A stretch of 64,000 nt of DNA from Streptomyces antibioticus (GTDB lineage Bacteria > Actinomycetota > Actinomycetes > Streptomycetales > Streptomycetaceae), in the NCBI RefSeq assembly GCF_001514065.1, contig NZ_KQ948434.1:186001-250000 (forward strand), given 5' to 3'. Position numbers and translations under genes: made by a program. Positions 18,540-26,950 of the stretch are shown piece after piece. Positions within the stretch are counted from its first letter, which is position 1. Each line of letters begins with the position of its first letter. The notes beneath the pieces were generated by a model. It was not told the origin of the DNA, did not search any database, and saw only the letters and a list, made by a program, of their open reading frames with translations.

Positions 18540-19910
18540 TCAGAACCCTCCCCCGAAGTCCCCTCCCCCGCCGAAGTCGCCGCCGCCTCCGAAGTCTCCG
18601 CCCCCGAACCCCCCGCTGAAGTCGTCCGAGTCGAAGTCCGCGCCCGAGACGTCGCCGCCCTCGTAGCCTCCGGGACCGCCGAAGTCCCCGTAGCCGCTGC
18701 CGTAGTCGGCGGCGTACGACGGGGTCGCCATCATGCTGCCCAGGACCGTGCCGACCAGCAGGCCGGGGAGGATGCCGCCGCCGAAGTAGCCGCCTGCCCA
18801 GGGGCCGTAGGCCGGGCCCGCGTCCCAGTAGGGGCGGCGGCCCTCGTCCGTGTCGACCTCGCGCATCACAGGGTCGCGGCCGTCGGCGAGGCGGGTGGCG
18901 TCGGCGGCGCAGACCGGGACCTCGCGCGGGGCGCCGGACGGGGGTGTCCAGGTGGCGTCCGTGACGGAGGGTCCGTGGCGGGGGTCGAAGAAGCAGGGGG
19001 CCCGGCGTTCCGGCAGGGGCCTGCCCTCCCGGCGGGCCGCCAGTTGGGCCAGGGAGAAGCGGCCCTCCTCCAGGGCCTGGGTTACCCCTCGTACCTCTTC
19101 CGGCTTGGTCACCGCCGCCATCAGGGTCTTCGCCTGCTCGTACGCGTCCAGCGCGCGCTCGTAGTCCGCGCGCATCGCGTCGTCCGCGCCCTTCTCCGCG
19201 GGGTGGAAGTCGAGGCGGTCCAGCTCCTCGCCGAACGCGGTGATGTCCTCGTCCACGACCACCCGCAGCTTCTCCAGCGCCGCCCGCTGCTCCTCCGCGT
19301 GCCGGCGCCGCCTGCGGCGCACCAGGGCGTAACCGCCCGCCCCGCCGGCCACGAGCACCGCACCGGCCGTGATCAGCGCGCCCGTCGGGACGCCGTTGTC
19401 GTCGGAGCCCCCACCCCAGCTCGCCGGGGCCGAGCCGCCCATGTTGGTCAGCGCGCTGTTGGTGAAGTCGCTCAGCTGGGACCGGGTGTCCTCGCCCGCG
19501 ACCGTGGTGACGAGGTTCTGCACGGCCGCGCGCGGCAGGACCGAGGAGTCGGCACGGGCGTCGAACCGGTCGCCGAGGCGGATCGCGTACAGCCCGGTCA
19601 CGCCGGTCGCCGTGCGCAGCTTGGTGAAGAGGTTCTGGGTGGGATAGCCGGCCGGCAGGACGGCGATGAAGAGCGGCTTGTCCGCGTTCTTGATCTGGTC
19701 GGCCAGGACGTCGGCGTCGGAGGGGGACAGCTGGTCCGATGCGGCCTCGTCCACATAGACGGGGTTCTCGCGGAGCGCCTCGGCGATCGTCGAGACGCTC
19801 GTGGCGGCCGATGCGGGTGGCGCGAGGGCCGGCCACAGCACGGTCAGGGCCGCGAGCGCCAAGGCCGCCGCCAGCCTGGAGAGGCTTCGGGTCCGTAGGG
19901 CGGACGTCAT
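18540..19910 (-). CDS. Membrane protein with TPM-like extracytoplasmic domain and Gly-rich tail
   Basis: 456 aa, function unknown. Signal peptide (to about residue 35), then roughly 150 residues resembling a TPM/DUF477-type domain (IAEALRENPVYVDEAA..., LFIAVLPAGY), a membrane segment (LITAGAVLVAGGAGGYALV) followed by an Arg cluster as stop-transfer, an Ala/Glu-rich coiled-coil stretch, and a C-terminus of GGGDFGGGGDF repeats. The Gly/Phe/Asp tail is probably disordered and on the cytoplasmic side. GGAG lies only 1-2 nt from the ATG, so the start is uncertain. No operon partner; the GH3 gene upstream ends 46 nt away on the same strand. Confidence 0.7.
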   Translation of the reverse strand: MTSALRTRSLSRLAAALALAALTVLWPALAPPASAATSVSTIAEALRENPVYVDEAASDQLSPSDADVLADQIKNADKPLFIAVLPAGYPTQNLFTKLRTATGVTGLYAIRLGDRFDARADSSVLPRAAVQNLVTTVAGEDTRSQLSDFTNSALTNMGGSAPASWGGGSDDNGVPTGALITAGAVLVAGGAGGYALVRRRRRRHAEEQRAALEKLRVVVDEDITAFGEELDRLDFHPAEKGADDAMRADYERALDAYEQAKTLMAAVTKPEEVRGVTQALEEGRFSLAQLAARREGRPLPERRAPCFFDPRHGPSVTDATWTPPSGAPREVPVCAADATRLADGRDPVMREVDTDEGRRPYWDAGPAYGPWAGGYFGGGILPGLLVGTVLGSMMATPSYAADYGSGYGDFGGPGGYEGGDVSGADFDSDDFSGGFGGGDFGGGGDFGGGGDFGGGF

Positions 19911-19956
19911 ACTCCGACGCTACCCGAAGCCTCTCAAACCGGGACATCGGCCCTGG

Positions 19957-22950
19957 TCAGCTCGCCCGGTAGGCCGCCAGCAGGCTCTCCACCGCCTTTC
20001 CGTACCGTCCGGTCAGCAGCAGGTGGTCCGCCTCCGCGAAGGGCTTCGCCGAGGCCGCCGTCACCGGCCGCTGCTGGACGATCAGCCGCGCCTTCGTCAC
20101 CAGGGCGCGTCCCGCCTCGTCCGCCCCGGTCCTCTCGGCCACGGCCGCCGCGACGGCGAGGGCCTTCAGGGCCGTCGCCCCGCCCTCCGGGATCCTGGTC
20201 AAGGTGGTCAGGCCCCAGCCGTACGGGAACTGCGGGTCGTACGTCGCGTCGCCGACGTTGATCGGCAGCTGGGCCTCGGACTTGGGCCAGGTGACGGGCA
20301 GTTGGCCGGTGAAGGGCCGCCTGCCGTAGAGCACGTCGGCGACTCCGGTGCCCTCGGTGCCGGGCAGCCAGGACGCCACCAGGGCGTCGATCGTGCCGAG
20401 CCGGTCGCCGATGAGCTGCGGGCGTCCGGACACGATCAGCACCGCGCACTTCATGGCCGCGCACACCTTGTCGACGGCCGCCTTGTCGGCCGCGGACAGC
20501 TCCAGGTCGTGGCCGTTGCCGACGTCACTGACGCCCTCGGCGTACGGGGTCTCCCCGACGACGACCACGCCGACGTCGTAGCCGGTGGTGGGCGCGGAGG
20601 CGTCCTTGGAGTACGTCACGTCTCCCCCGGCGTCGCGCAGGCCCTCCAGGATCGTCGTCCCGGGGACGATGTCACCGGACGAGCCCTGCCAGGTGGCCGT
20701 CCAGCCTCCGGTCTGGTTGCCGATGTCGTCGGCGTTGGAGCCGGCGACGTACACCTTCTGGGACTTCTTCAGCGGCAGTACACCGCCCGCGTTCTTCAGC
20801 AGCACCTGCGACTCGGCGGCCGCCTGCCGGGCCACGGCACGGTGTGCGGCGGAACCGATCCTCGCCGCGCCGCTCGTGTCGGCGTACGGCTTCTCGAAGA
20901 GCCCCAGCTTGAACTTCTGCGTGAGGATGCGGGACACCGCGTCGTCGATGCGCGCCTGGCTGACGCGTCCCGCCTCGGCCTCCGCCACCAGGCCCGTGCG
21001 GAAGTCCCGGTAGGCGTACGGCGCCATCACCATGTCCACGCCCGCGTTCACCGAGGTGCGGATGTCGCTCGTGTAGTCGCCGGGGATCTGGTTGATGCCG
21101 TCCCAGTCGCTGATGACGAAGCCGTCGAAGCCCATGCGGCCCTTCAGCACGCCGTTGATCATGTCGGCGCGGGCGTGCATCTTGACCGGGCCTTGGCCGT
21201 CGCCGATGACGTCCAGTGAGGAGTAGGACGGCATGACCGTGCCGACGCCGCGGTCGACGGCCGTCTCGTACGGGGCGAGGTGGATCGCCTCCAGCTGCTG
21301 CCGGGTGACGGTGGTGACGCCCTGGTCGATGGTGTAGGTGCCGGTGGTGGAGGAGCCGTAGGCGGTGCCGCCGTCGCCGACGAAGTGCTTGGCGGTGGCG
21401 AGGACCTTGTCGGCGTCCTTCAAGTCCTTGCCGTTCGGGGCTCCTTGAAGGCCCTGGATGATCGTCTCCATCGAGTCGACCAGGGCCGGGTCCTCACCGA
21501 AGGACTCGTAGGAGCGGCCCCAGCGTTCGTCACGAGTGACGCAGAGGCAGGGCGCGAAGTCCCAGGGGATGCCGGTGGCGCGGACCTCGGCGGCGGTCAC
21601 CGCGCCGGTGCGCTGGGCGAGTTGGGGGTCGCGGGTGGCGCCGAGTCCGATGTTGTGGGGCATGACGGTGGCGCCGACCAGGTTGTTGTGGCCGTGGACG
21701 GCGTCGACGCCGTAGATCAGAGGGATCTGGAATCTGGTTGCCTGCGCACGGAGTTGGAAGGCGTCGATCATCTTCGCCCAGGCCTCGGGAGTGTTGGGCG
21801 TGGGGGTGGAACCGCCGCCGGAGAGGAGGGAGCCGAGGGCGTAGGTGGCGATGTCGCCGCCGGTCCCGACCGCGCCCCGCTCCGCCTGGGTCATCTGACC
21901 GGCCTTCTCGGCGAGGGACATCCGGGAGAGGAGATCGGCGACGCGGGCCTTGATGGGCAACTTGGCGTTCAGATACGGCAGTCCATGGGCGTCGATCACG
22001 ATCTGCGGGGTCTCGTCGGGGGCCTCGGCGCCGGTGACGGTGAGTTTGAGCGGGATGGTCTCGGCGCTCTCCGCGGCCTTGTCCTTGAGGGTGCGGACCT
22101 GGATGGTCCGTGTGGCGCCGGAGGCCGTGCCGGCGGGGAAGGTGAGGGTGCCGGAGACGGGGACGTAGTCCTTGCCGGGGTCGGCGGGTGTCTCGTACGC
22201 GACCGTCACGGGCTCGTCGACGGGTGCGGAGCCGGTGGTGGCCAGGGTCACCTTGATGGCGGCGGTGCCGCCTTCCTTCACCGGGTGGACCGGTGCGTCG
22301 GTGAGGACGGAGGCGCGCCGGGACTGGTCGGCCATGCCGTACAACTCGACGCCGTCCATGGCGAATCGGCCGGGTGCGCCGACGGGGAGGGTGAGCGCGT
22401 ACCCCCAGGTCTCGGTCAGCCCGAGGATGTGGTCGATGCCGCCGACGGGCTGGTAGTCGGTGCGGTACGCGAAGTCGGTGAAGGGGATCTCGATCTGTTT
22501 CCAGCCACTGAAGTCATCGGTGAAGGACGTCGTCCAGAGCTCGGAGGCCTCGCCGTTGGCGCCGCCGTCCTTGAGCTCGAAGGCGATCTTCTTGCCGTTG
22601 TTCTGACCCTCCCACCAGAACCGGATGCCCTTGTGGGCGGACCAGTCGTGGGCGGGCTCGGCGAAGGCGAAGTCGTGGGTGAAGCCGCCGTAGCCGCTGA
22701 TGTCGTAGCTGCCGGAGAGGACCTTGTCGCCCTCGGGGGCGTCGTCTCGCGCCGCCAGCCGCAGCGTCGGCGGGTCGTCGGTGTCGCTGCCCCAGGTGAA
22801 GAGGCCGCCCTCGGGTGGGTTCGCGAAGGGGACCTCGCCCTCGAAGCGGTCGACGGGGACCGGGGCGGGGTCGTCGGCGGCCTGGGCGGCCAGCGTGGGC
22901 AGCAGGGCCGCCAGCAGGGTGGCGGAGGTGAGCAGGGCGGTTCTTCGCAT
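19957..22950 (-). CDS. Secreted glycoside hydrolase family 3 with N-terminal CBM11-like and Calx-beta-like domains
   Basis: 997 aa, beta-glucosidase/exo-glucanase type. Signal peptide MRRTALLTSATLLAALLP..., then a CBM11-like jelly roll (DRFEGEVPF... FWWEGQNNGKKIAFEL), a Calx-beta-like domain (VTVAYETPADPGKDYVPVSG), the GH3 TIM barrel starting near AEKAGQMTQAERG, and the GH3 C-terminal domain. The catalytic nucleophile is Asp-615 (GFVISDWDG). The domain combination suggests attack on polymeric beta-glucan outside the cell. ATG 22950 has GGGGGAAG upstream; the extension to 22989 would place residues before the signal peptide. A strong palindrome lies 47 bp upstream. Confidence 0.9.
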   Translation of the reverse strand: MRRTALLTSATLLAALLPTLAAQAADDPAPVPVDRFEGEVPFANPPEGGLFTWGSDTDDPPTLRLAARDDAPEGDKVLSGSYDISGYGGFTHDFAFAEPAHDWSAHKGIRFWWEGQNNGKKIAFELKDGGANGEASELWTTSFTDDFSGWKQIEIPFTDFAYRTDYQPVGGIDHILGLTETWGYALTLPVGAPGRFAMDGVELYGMADQSRRASVLTDAPVHPVKEGGTAAIKVTLATTGSAPVDEPVTVAYETPADPGKDYVPVSGTLTFPAGTASGATRTIQVRTLKDKAAESAETIPLKLTVTGAEAPDETPQIVIDAHGLPYLNAKLPIKARVADLLSRMSLAEKAGQMTQAERGAVGTGGDIATYALGSLLSGGGSTPTPNTPEAWAKMIDAFQLRAQATRFQIPLIYGVDAVHGHNNLVGATVMPHNIGLGATRDPQLAQRTGAVTAAEVRATGIPWDFAPCLCVTRDERWGRSYESFGEDPALVDSMETIIQGLQGAPNGKDLKDADKVLATAKHFVGDGGTAYGSSTTGTYTIDQGVTTVTRQQLEAIHLAPYETAVDRGVGTVMPSYSSLDVIGDGQGPVKMHARADMINGVLKGRMGFDGFVISDWDGINQIPGDYTSDIRTSVNAGVDMVMAPYAYRDFRTGLVAEAEAGRVSQARIDDAVSRILTQKFKLGLFEKPYADTSGAARIGSAAHRAVARQAAAESQVLLKNAGGVLPLKKSQKVYVAGSNADDIGNQTGGWTATWQGSSGDIVPGTTILEGLRDAGGDVTYSKDASAPTTGYDVGVVVVGETPYAEGVSDVGNGHDLELSAADKAAVDKVCAAMKCAVLIVSGRPQLIGDRLGTIDALVASWLPGTEGTGVADVLYGRRPFTGQLPVTWPKSEAQLPINVGDATYDPQFPYGWGLTTLTRIPEGGATALKALAVAAAVAERTGADEAGRALVTKARLIVQQRPVTAASAKPFAEADHLLLTGRYGKAVESLLAAYRAS

Positions 22951-22996
22951 GGAGCTTCCCCCTCGGCTCGCGTGGCTCTCGTGGTCCACACATGAC

Positions 22997-23017
22997 TTAC
23001 CTCACGCCGTGAGTTAA
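22997..23017. promoter_or_regulatory. 21-bp palindrome upstream of the GH3 gene
   Basis: Arms TTAcCTCACG and CGTGAGtTAA flank a single central base, with 9 of 10 positions paired. It lies 47-67 bp before the GH3 ATG, the usual place for a repressor site. It is not the CebR consensus (TGGGAGCGCTCCCA), which I recall as the typical cellulose-response operator. Confidence 0.6.
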
Positions 23018-23194
23018 CTGGTGCCCCGCACGCCCGTCAAGACATCGCGTCAGCCATTCGGACTCTCGGGGCTCACACTCAACTCACGTTCCCACCAGGC
23101 ATGTTGTACGACCGCAACGAGACCGGTGCCGAAGGGTGGTCGTGCCGCCCGGCGCCGCGTGATGTGGTCGTCACGACGACGGAAGGGACGGGGC

Positions 23195-23689
23195 GTGAGA
23201 CGAGTGGGAGTCGCCATGGCGGCGGTGGCGGGGGCGCTGCTCCTGAGTGGGTGCGGCGCGGAGGTGTTGCCGCTGGTCGCGGTGCGGCTGGACGCGGGCG
23301 GGACGGCGGAGGTGGTCCTGCGGCCGTGCGGGGAGGACCTCGTCCAGGGGCTTGGCCTGGAAGGCACGACGGCCGCGGAGGCCGACTCGGACTCCGCGCG
23401 CAACCGTTCCGGATGGCGGGCGCCGGGCCGGCTGCGCCCCGACGACGCCGAGTTCCCCCTCTTCTCCCCGCCCGGGGACTGGCACGTCCGCCCTGCGGGA
23501 GAGCAGCGGCTGGTGCCGGGATACACCTACGAACTCGCCTTCGGGAAGGCCGAGTCCGATTACGAGTACACCGGCATCGTCACCTTCACCGCCGACGACC
23601 TCGCCGCCCTCACCCCCGGCCAGGTCTGGGCCGACGACCGCCCCATGAGCCTCGACGAGTTCGAGGAGCTCGCCGAGGACTCGTGTTGA
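23195..23689 (+). CDS. Putative lipoprotein, conserved hypothetical
   Basis: 164 aa. The N-terminus MRRVGVAMAAVAGALLLSGC ends in a clear lipobox (LLSG-C), so it should be lipid-anchored on the outer face of the membrane. The mature part is a small beta-rich, acidic domain (VRLDAGGTAEVVLRPCGED, YTYELAFGKAESDYEYTGIVTF). No family recognised. GTG 23195 has GGAAGG 8 nt upstream; the frame stays open to 23021 but that part has no export signal at its start. Convergent with cimA, whose stop is 7 nt away. Confidence 0.75.
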   Translation: MRRVGVAMAAVAGALLLSGCGAEVLPLVAVRLDAGGTAEVVLRPCGEDLVQGLGLEGTTAAEADSDSARNRSGWRAPGRLRPDDAEFPLFSPPGDWHVRPAGEQRLVPGYTYELAFGKAESDYEYTGIVTFTADDLAALTPGQVWADDRPMSLDEFEELAEDSC

Positions 23690-23696
23690 GACGGGG

Positions 23697-25301
23697 TTAC
23701 TCGGCGGGGGTGACGCCGGCGCGGAGGAGGCCGTAGGTGTACGCGTCCTCCAACGCCTGCCAAGACGCCGCGATCACGTTCTCCGCGACCCCCACCGTCG
23801 ACCACTCCCCCGCCCCGTCCGACGTGGAGATCAGGACGCGGGTCGTGGACTGGGTGCCGTGGACGCCCTCCAGGATGCGGACCTTGTAGTCGACGAGGTC
23901 GAGCTTGGCCAGCTGGGGGTAGATCTTCTCCAGGGCGACGCGCAGGGCGCGGTCGAGGGCGTTGACCGGGCCGTTGCCCTCCGCGGTGGCGACGATCCGC
24001 TCGCCCTTGGCGAAGAGCTTGACCGTGGCCTCGTTGGCGTGGCTGCCGTCGGGGCGGTCCTCGACGATCGCGCGCCAGGACTCGACGGCGAAGTACTTCA
24101 GCGGCCGGCCCTCGACCTCGGCGCGCAGGAGCAGTTCGAAGGACGCGTCCGCCGCCTCGTACGTGTAGCCCTTGAGCTCGCGCTCCTTGACCCGCTCCAC
24201 GACCCGGCCGACCAGCTCGCGGTCGCCGCCGAGGTCGACGCCGAGTTCCTTGCCCTTCAGCTCGACCGAGGCGCGGCCCGCCATGTCGGAGACCAGCATC
24301 CGCATGGTGTTGCCGACCTGCTCGGGGTCGATGTGCTGGTACAGGTCGGGGTCGACCTTGATCGCGGAGGCGTGCAGGCCGGCCTTGTGGGCGAAGGCCG
24401 AGACGCCGACGTAGGGCTGGTGGGTGGAGGGAGTGAGGTTGACGACCTCGGCGATGGCGTGCGAGATCCTCGTCATCTCGCGCAGCTTGCCCTCGGGCAG
24501 CACCTTCTTGCCGTACTTCAGCTCCAGGGCCGCGACGACCGGGAAGAGGTTGGCGTTGCCGACGCGCTCGCCGTAGCCGTTCGCCGTGCACTGGACGTGC
24601 GTCGCGCCCGCGTCGACGGCGGCGAGGGTGTTGGCGACCGCGCACCCGGTGTCGTCCTGGGCGTGGATGCCGAGTCGGGCGCCGGTGTCGGCCAGCACCG
24701 TGGAGACCACGGCCTGGACCTGGGCGGGGAGCATGCCGCCGTTGGTGTCGCAGAGGATCACGACCGAGGCGCCTGCTTCGGAGGCGGCCCGTACGACGGC
24801 CTTGGCGTACTCCGGGTTGGCGCGGTAGCCGTCGAAGAAGTGCTCGCAGTCGACGAAGACCCGGCGGCCCTGCGCCGTCAGGTACGACACCGTGTCGCGG
24901 ACCATCTCCAGGTTCTCGTCCAGCGTGGTGCGCAGCGCGAGCTCGACATGGCGGTCGTGGGACTTGGCGACCAGCGTGATCACCGGGGCACCCGACTCCA
25001 GCAGTGCCCTGACCTGGGGGTCCTCGGACGCCTTGGCGCCGGCCCGGCGGGTCGCACCGAAGGCGACCAGCTGGGCGTGCTTGAACTGGATCTCCGCCTG
25101 TGCGCGGGCGAAGAACTCGGTGTCCCGCGGGTTGGCGCCGGGCCAGCCGCCCTCGATGAAGCCCACGCCGAAGTCGTCCAGGTGCCGCGCGATGGCCAGC
25201 TTGTCCGCGACGGTGAGGTTGATGCCCTCCCGCTGGGCGCCGTCGCGCAGGGTGGTGTCGAAGACGTGGAACTGATCGTCGAGCTCGCTGGTTTCGGTCA
25301 T
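23697..25301 (-). CDS. cimA: (R)-citramalate synthase CimA
   Basis: 534 aa, DRE-TIM metallolyase. Condenses acetyl-CoA with pyruvate to citramalate, the threonine-independent route to 2-oxobutanoate and isoleucine. The opening motif FDTTLRDGAQREGINLTVADK with FIEGGWPGANPRD is the CimA rather than LeuA form, and a LeuA-type allosteric domain fills the C-terminus (about 400-534). Metal-binding HAQDDTGCA and the HVQCTANGYGERVGN signature are intact. ATG 25301 has AGGAG upstream. The leader upstream encodes consecutive isoleucine codons before an attenuator, independent support for an isoleucine-pathway role. Confidence 0.92.
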   Translation of the reverse strand: MTETSELDDQFHVFDTTLRDGAQREGINLTVADKLAIARHLDDFGVGFIEGGWPGANPRDTEFFARAQAEIQFKHAQLVAFGATRRAGAKASEDPQVRALLESGAPVITLVAKSHDRHVELALRTTLDENLEMVRDTVSYLTAQGRRVFVDCEHFFDGYRANPEYAKAVVRAASEAGASVVILCDTNGGMLPAQVQAVVSTVLADTGARLGIHAQDDTGCAVANTLAAVDAGATHVQCTANGYGERVGNANLFPVVAALELKYGKKVLPEGKLREMTRISHAIAEVVNLTPSTHQPYVGVSAFAHKAGLHASAIKVDPDLYQHIDPEQVGNTMRMLVSDMAGRASVELKGKELGVDLGGDRELVGRVVERVKERELKGYTYEAADASFELLLRAEVEGRPLKYFAVESWRAIVEDRPDGSHANEATVKLFAKGERIVATAEGNGPVNALDRALRVALEKIYPQLAKLDLVDYKVRILEGVHGTQSTTRVLISTSDGAGEWSTVGVAENVIAASWQALEDAYTYGLLRAGVTPAE

Positions 25302-25413
25302 GGTCTCAAGGCTCCTGAGGATTGGATCTCGGTCGTACCGGAATAACCGGCTCCACCGCCCCCACATACTCCCTCGCGCTCTCGCCTCCGGCTGCGGGTG
25401 GGCCAGAAAAGCG

Positions 25414-25438
25414 AAAAACCCCTCGCGGGTGCGAGAGG
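25414..25438 (-). terminator. Attenuator-type terminator in the cimA leader
   Basis: Minus-strand stem CCTCTCGC/GCGAGGGG (8 bp, one G-U), loop ACCC, followed at once by TTTTT. It lies between the leader peptide and cimA, so it must end transcripts that have not yet reached cimA. Confidence 0.8.
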
Positions 25439-25493
25439 TCTGCGCGCGGGTCGAGGACGACGGTGCCCGTCCGTACCTGGTCGTACGAGACGG

Positions 25494-25529
25494 TCACTGC
25501 GGACCGGCGCGCCTGCTGCCAATAATCAT
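25494..25529 (-). CDS. cimA leader peptide (MIIGSRRAGPQ)
   Basis: An 11-codon frame starting ATG-ATT-ATT; ATT is a rare Ile codon in this GC-rich genome and here occurs twice in a row. The stop is followed by a hairpin and then, 55 nt on, by a rho-independent terminator, the layout of ribosome-mediated attenuation. No Shine-Dalgarno sequence is visible, so translation would need a leaderless or weakly initiated message. Confidence 0.55.
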   Translation of the reverse strand: MIIGSRRAGPQ

Positions 25530-25610
25530 GGCGAACGAGAGCACGGGGGCAGTCTGGCACAAGTCGCCCCCGCGCTCACCGTCCGTCTCAGGATGCGAAC
25601 CGTCTGCTGG

Positions 25611-26897
25611 TCAGCGCAGGTGGCGGACGAAGCCGTCGGTGACCCCGTTGGTGTCGCCCGGGACCAGTTGCGTGGAGCTGGACGAGAGGCCGACCTCCTT
25701 GCCGCCGCGGCTCACGGAGTAGAGGGTGACGGCCTCGTCCTCGACCGTGCCGCCGGTGACCGACGCGCTGACCAGGCGGACCTTGCCGGTGCGCAGGTCG
25801 CGGAGGTAGACGTTGCCGACGCCGAAGTAGCCCGTGGCGCGGTTGCGCGGGGTGGCCTCGTAGGCGACGTACCGGCCGTCGGGGCTGATCTCGGGGCTCT
25901 GGGTGCCGAAGGCCGTCTCCGCGTTGTGCGAGATCCGCCGGATCTTGCCGGTCTTCAGGTCGCGTACGAAGACGTCGGTGTCGCCGTTGGTGTCGTCCGG
26001 GACCAGGTCGGGGGCGCCGGAGCTGAAGGCGACGTACCGTCCGTCCGCGGTGAGAGAGGCGTCGACGGCCATGACGGTGGTCGGGGTGCCGTCGGGGGTG
26101 ACGTTCAGCTGCTGCTGGGTGCCCTTCTTGATGTCGTACGCCCACAGGGCCGAGCCCGGGCCGCGGTACTGGAACTGGTCGTAGACGATGCGGCTGCCGT
26201 TGTCGCTGACGTCGTACACGACCGACGTCCACTCGGGACGGGTGCGCTCGCTGACGCGCTTGACCTTTCCGGTCCGGCGGTCGAGGAGGTAGAGCATCCG
26301 GTAGCCGTTGGGGTCGTCGGCCTCCATGCGGTTGGGGCGGGCGGTGAAGGCGACGTAGCGGGCGTCGGCCGACATGGCGGCGCCGCCGACGTCGACGGAA
26401 CGGCCGTCGAGGCCGAAGCTGAGCCGTTCGGTCCTGCCCGTGCGGCGGTCGTGCAGATAGACGTCGTCGACCCATTCGTCGGCGGGCGGCGGGGTCTCCC
26501 AGTGGACGAGGTTGCGGGCCTGGGAGGTGAACAGGACGTACCGGCCGTCGCGGCTGATGTCGGACGCGCTGGACGTGTTGTCGGCCTGGGCGCCCGCGGA
26601 GCTGACGTTGACCCGCTCGACGGTGCCCTTGCGCAGGTCGCGGACGAAGACGTCGCGTTGTCCGTTGGTGTCGCCCGGCACCAGGTTGGTCGCCTCCGAG
26701 GAGAAGACCGCGAAGCGGCCGTCGGCGCTGAACTCGGGTCCGTAGGTGTAGCTGTTGGCCTGCTCGCCCGTGGGTGAGGTGCCGAGGCGCTCGGTGTGCG
26801 GCGCGGGCGCCGGAGCGGCCGACGCCGTGGTGGCGGAGAGCGTGAGCAGGGCGGCGACGATGCCGGTGGCCAGTGCGGTGCGTGTGCTGGCGTACAA
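25611..26897 (-). CDS. Secreted beta-propeller (TolB/PD40-repeat) protein, copy A
   Basis: 428 aa. Signal peptide (LATGIVAALLTLSATTASA) then six to seven WD40-like PD40 blades. Each blade carries a FSADGRFAVFSS-like strand followed by NLVPGDTNGQRDVFVRDL-like loops. The Asp-x-Asn-Gly-x-x-Asp loop repeats resemble calcium-binding loops. No catalytic domain follows the propeller. It lies 53 nt after copy B on the same strand, so the two are probably co-transcribed. Role unknown; extracellular protein or polysaccharide binding is a guess from fold. Confidence 0.8.
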   Translation of the reverse strand: MYASTRTALATGIVAALLTLSATTASAAPAPAPHTERLGTSPTGEQANSYTYGPEFSADGRFAVFSSEATNLVPGDTNGQRDVFVRDLRKGTVERVNVSSAGAQADNTSSASDISRDGRYVLFTSQARNLVHWETPPPADEWVDDVYLHDRRTGRTERLSFGLDGRSVDVGGAAMSADARYVAFTARPNRMEADDPNGYRMLYLLDRRTGKVKRVSERTRPEWTSVVYDVSDNGSRIVYDQFQYRGPGSALWAYDIKKGTQQQLNVTPDGTPTTVMAVDASLTADGRYVAFSSGAPDLVPDDTNGDTDVFVRDLKTGKIRRISHNAETAFGTQSPEISPDGRYVAYEATPRNRATGYFGVGNVYLRDLRTGKVRLVSASVTGGTVEDEAVTLYSVSRGGKEVGLSSSSTQLVPGDTNGVTDGFVRHLR

Positions 26898-26950
26898 GAG
26901 CGGTTCCCCCTGTGTTGGTTCTGATGGTTCGTCTGCGCTCGGTGTTCCGG

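Larger units (their letters stand above)
25302..25610. other. cimA leader region
   Basis: 309 nt without a protein-coding gene above 11 residues that I can support. On the minus strand it contains, in order, the leader peptide (25529-25494), a hairpin CGTAC/GTACG (25472-25487), the attenuator terminator (25438-25414) and about 110 nt before the cimA ATG. Confidence 0.6.

Noticed and set aside
25306..25560. 84-codon minus frame in the cimA leader
   Set aside because: It reads straight through the attenuator hairpin and terminator and has no ribosome-binding site; the short Ile-Ile leader fits better.
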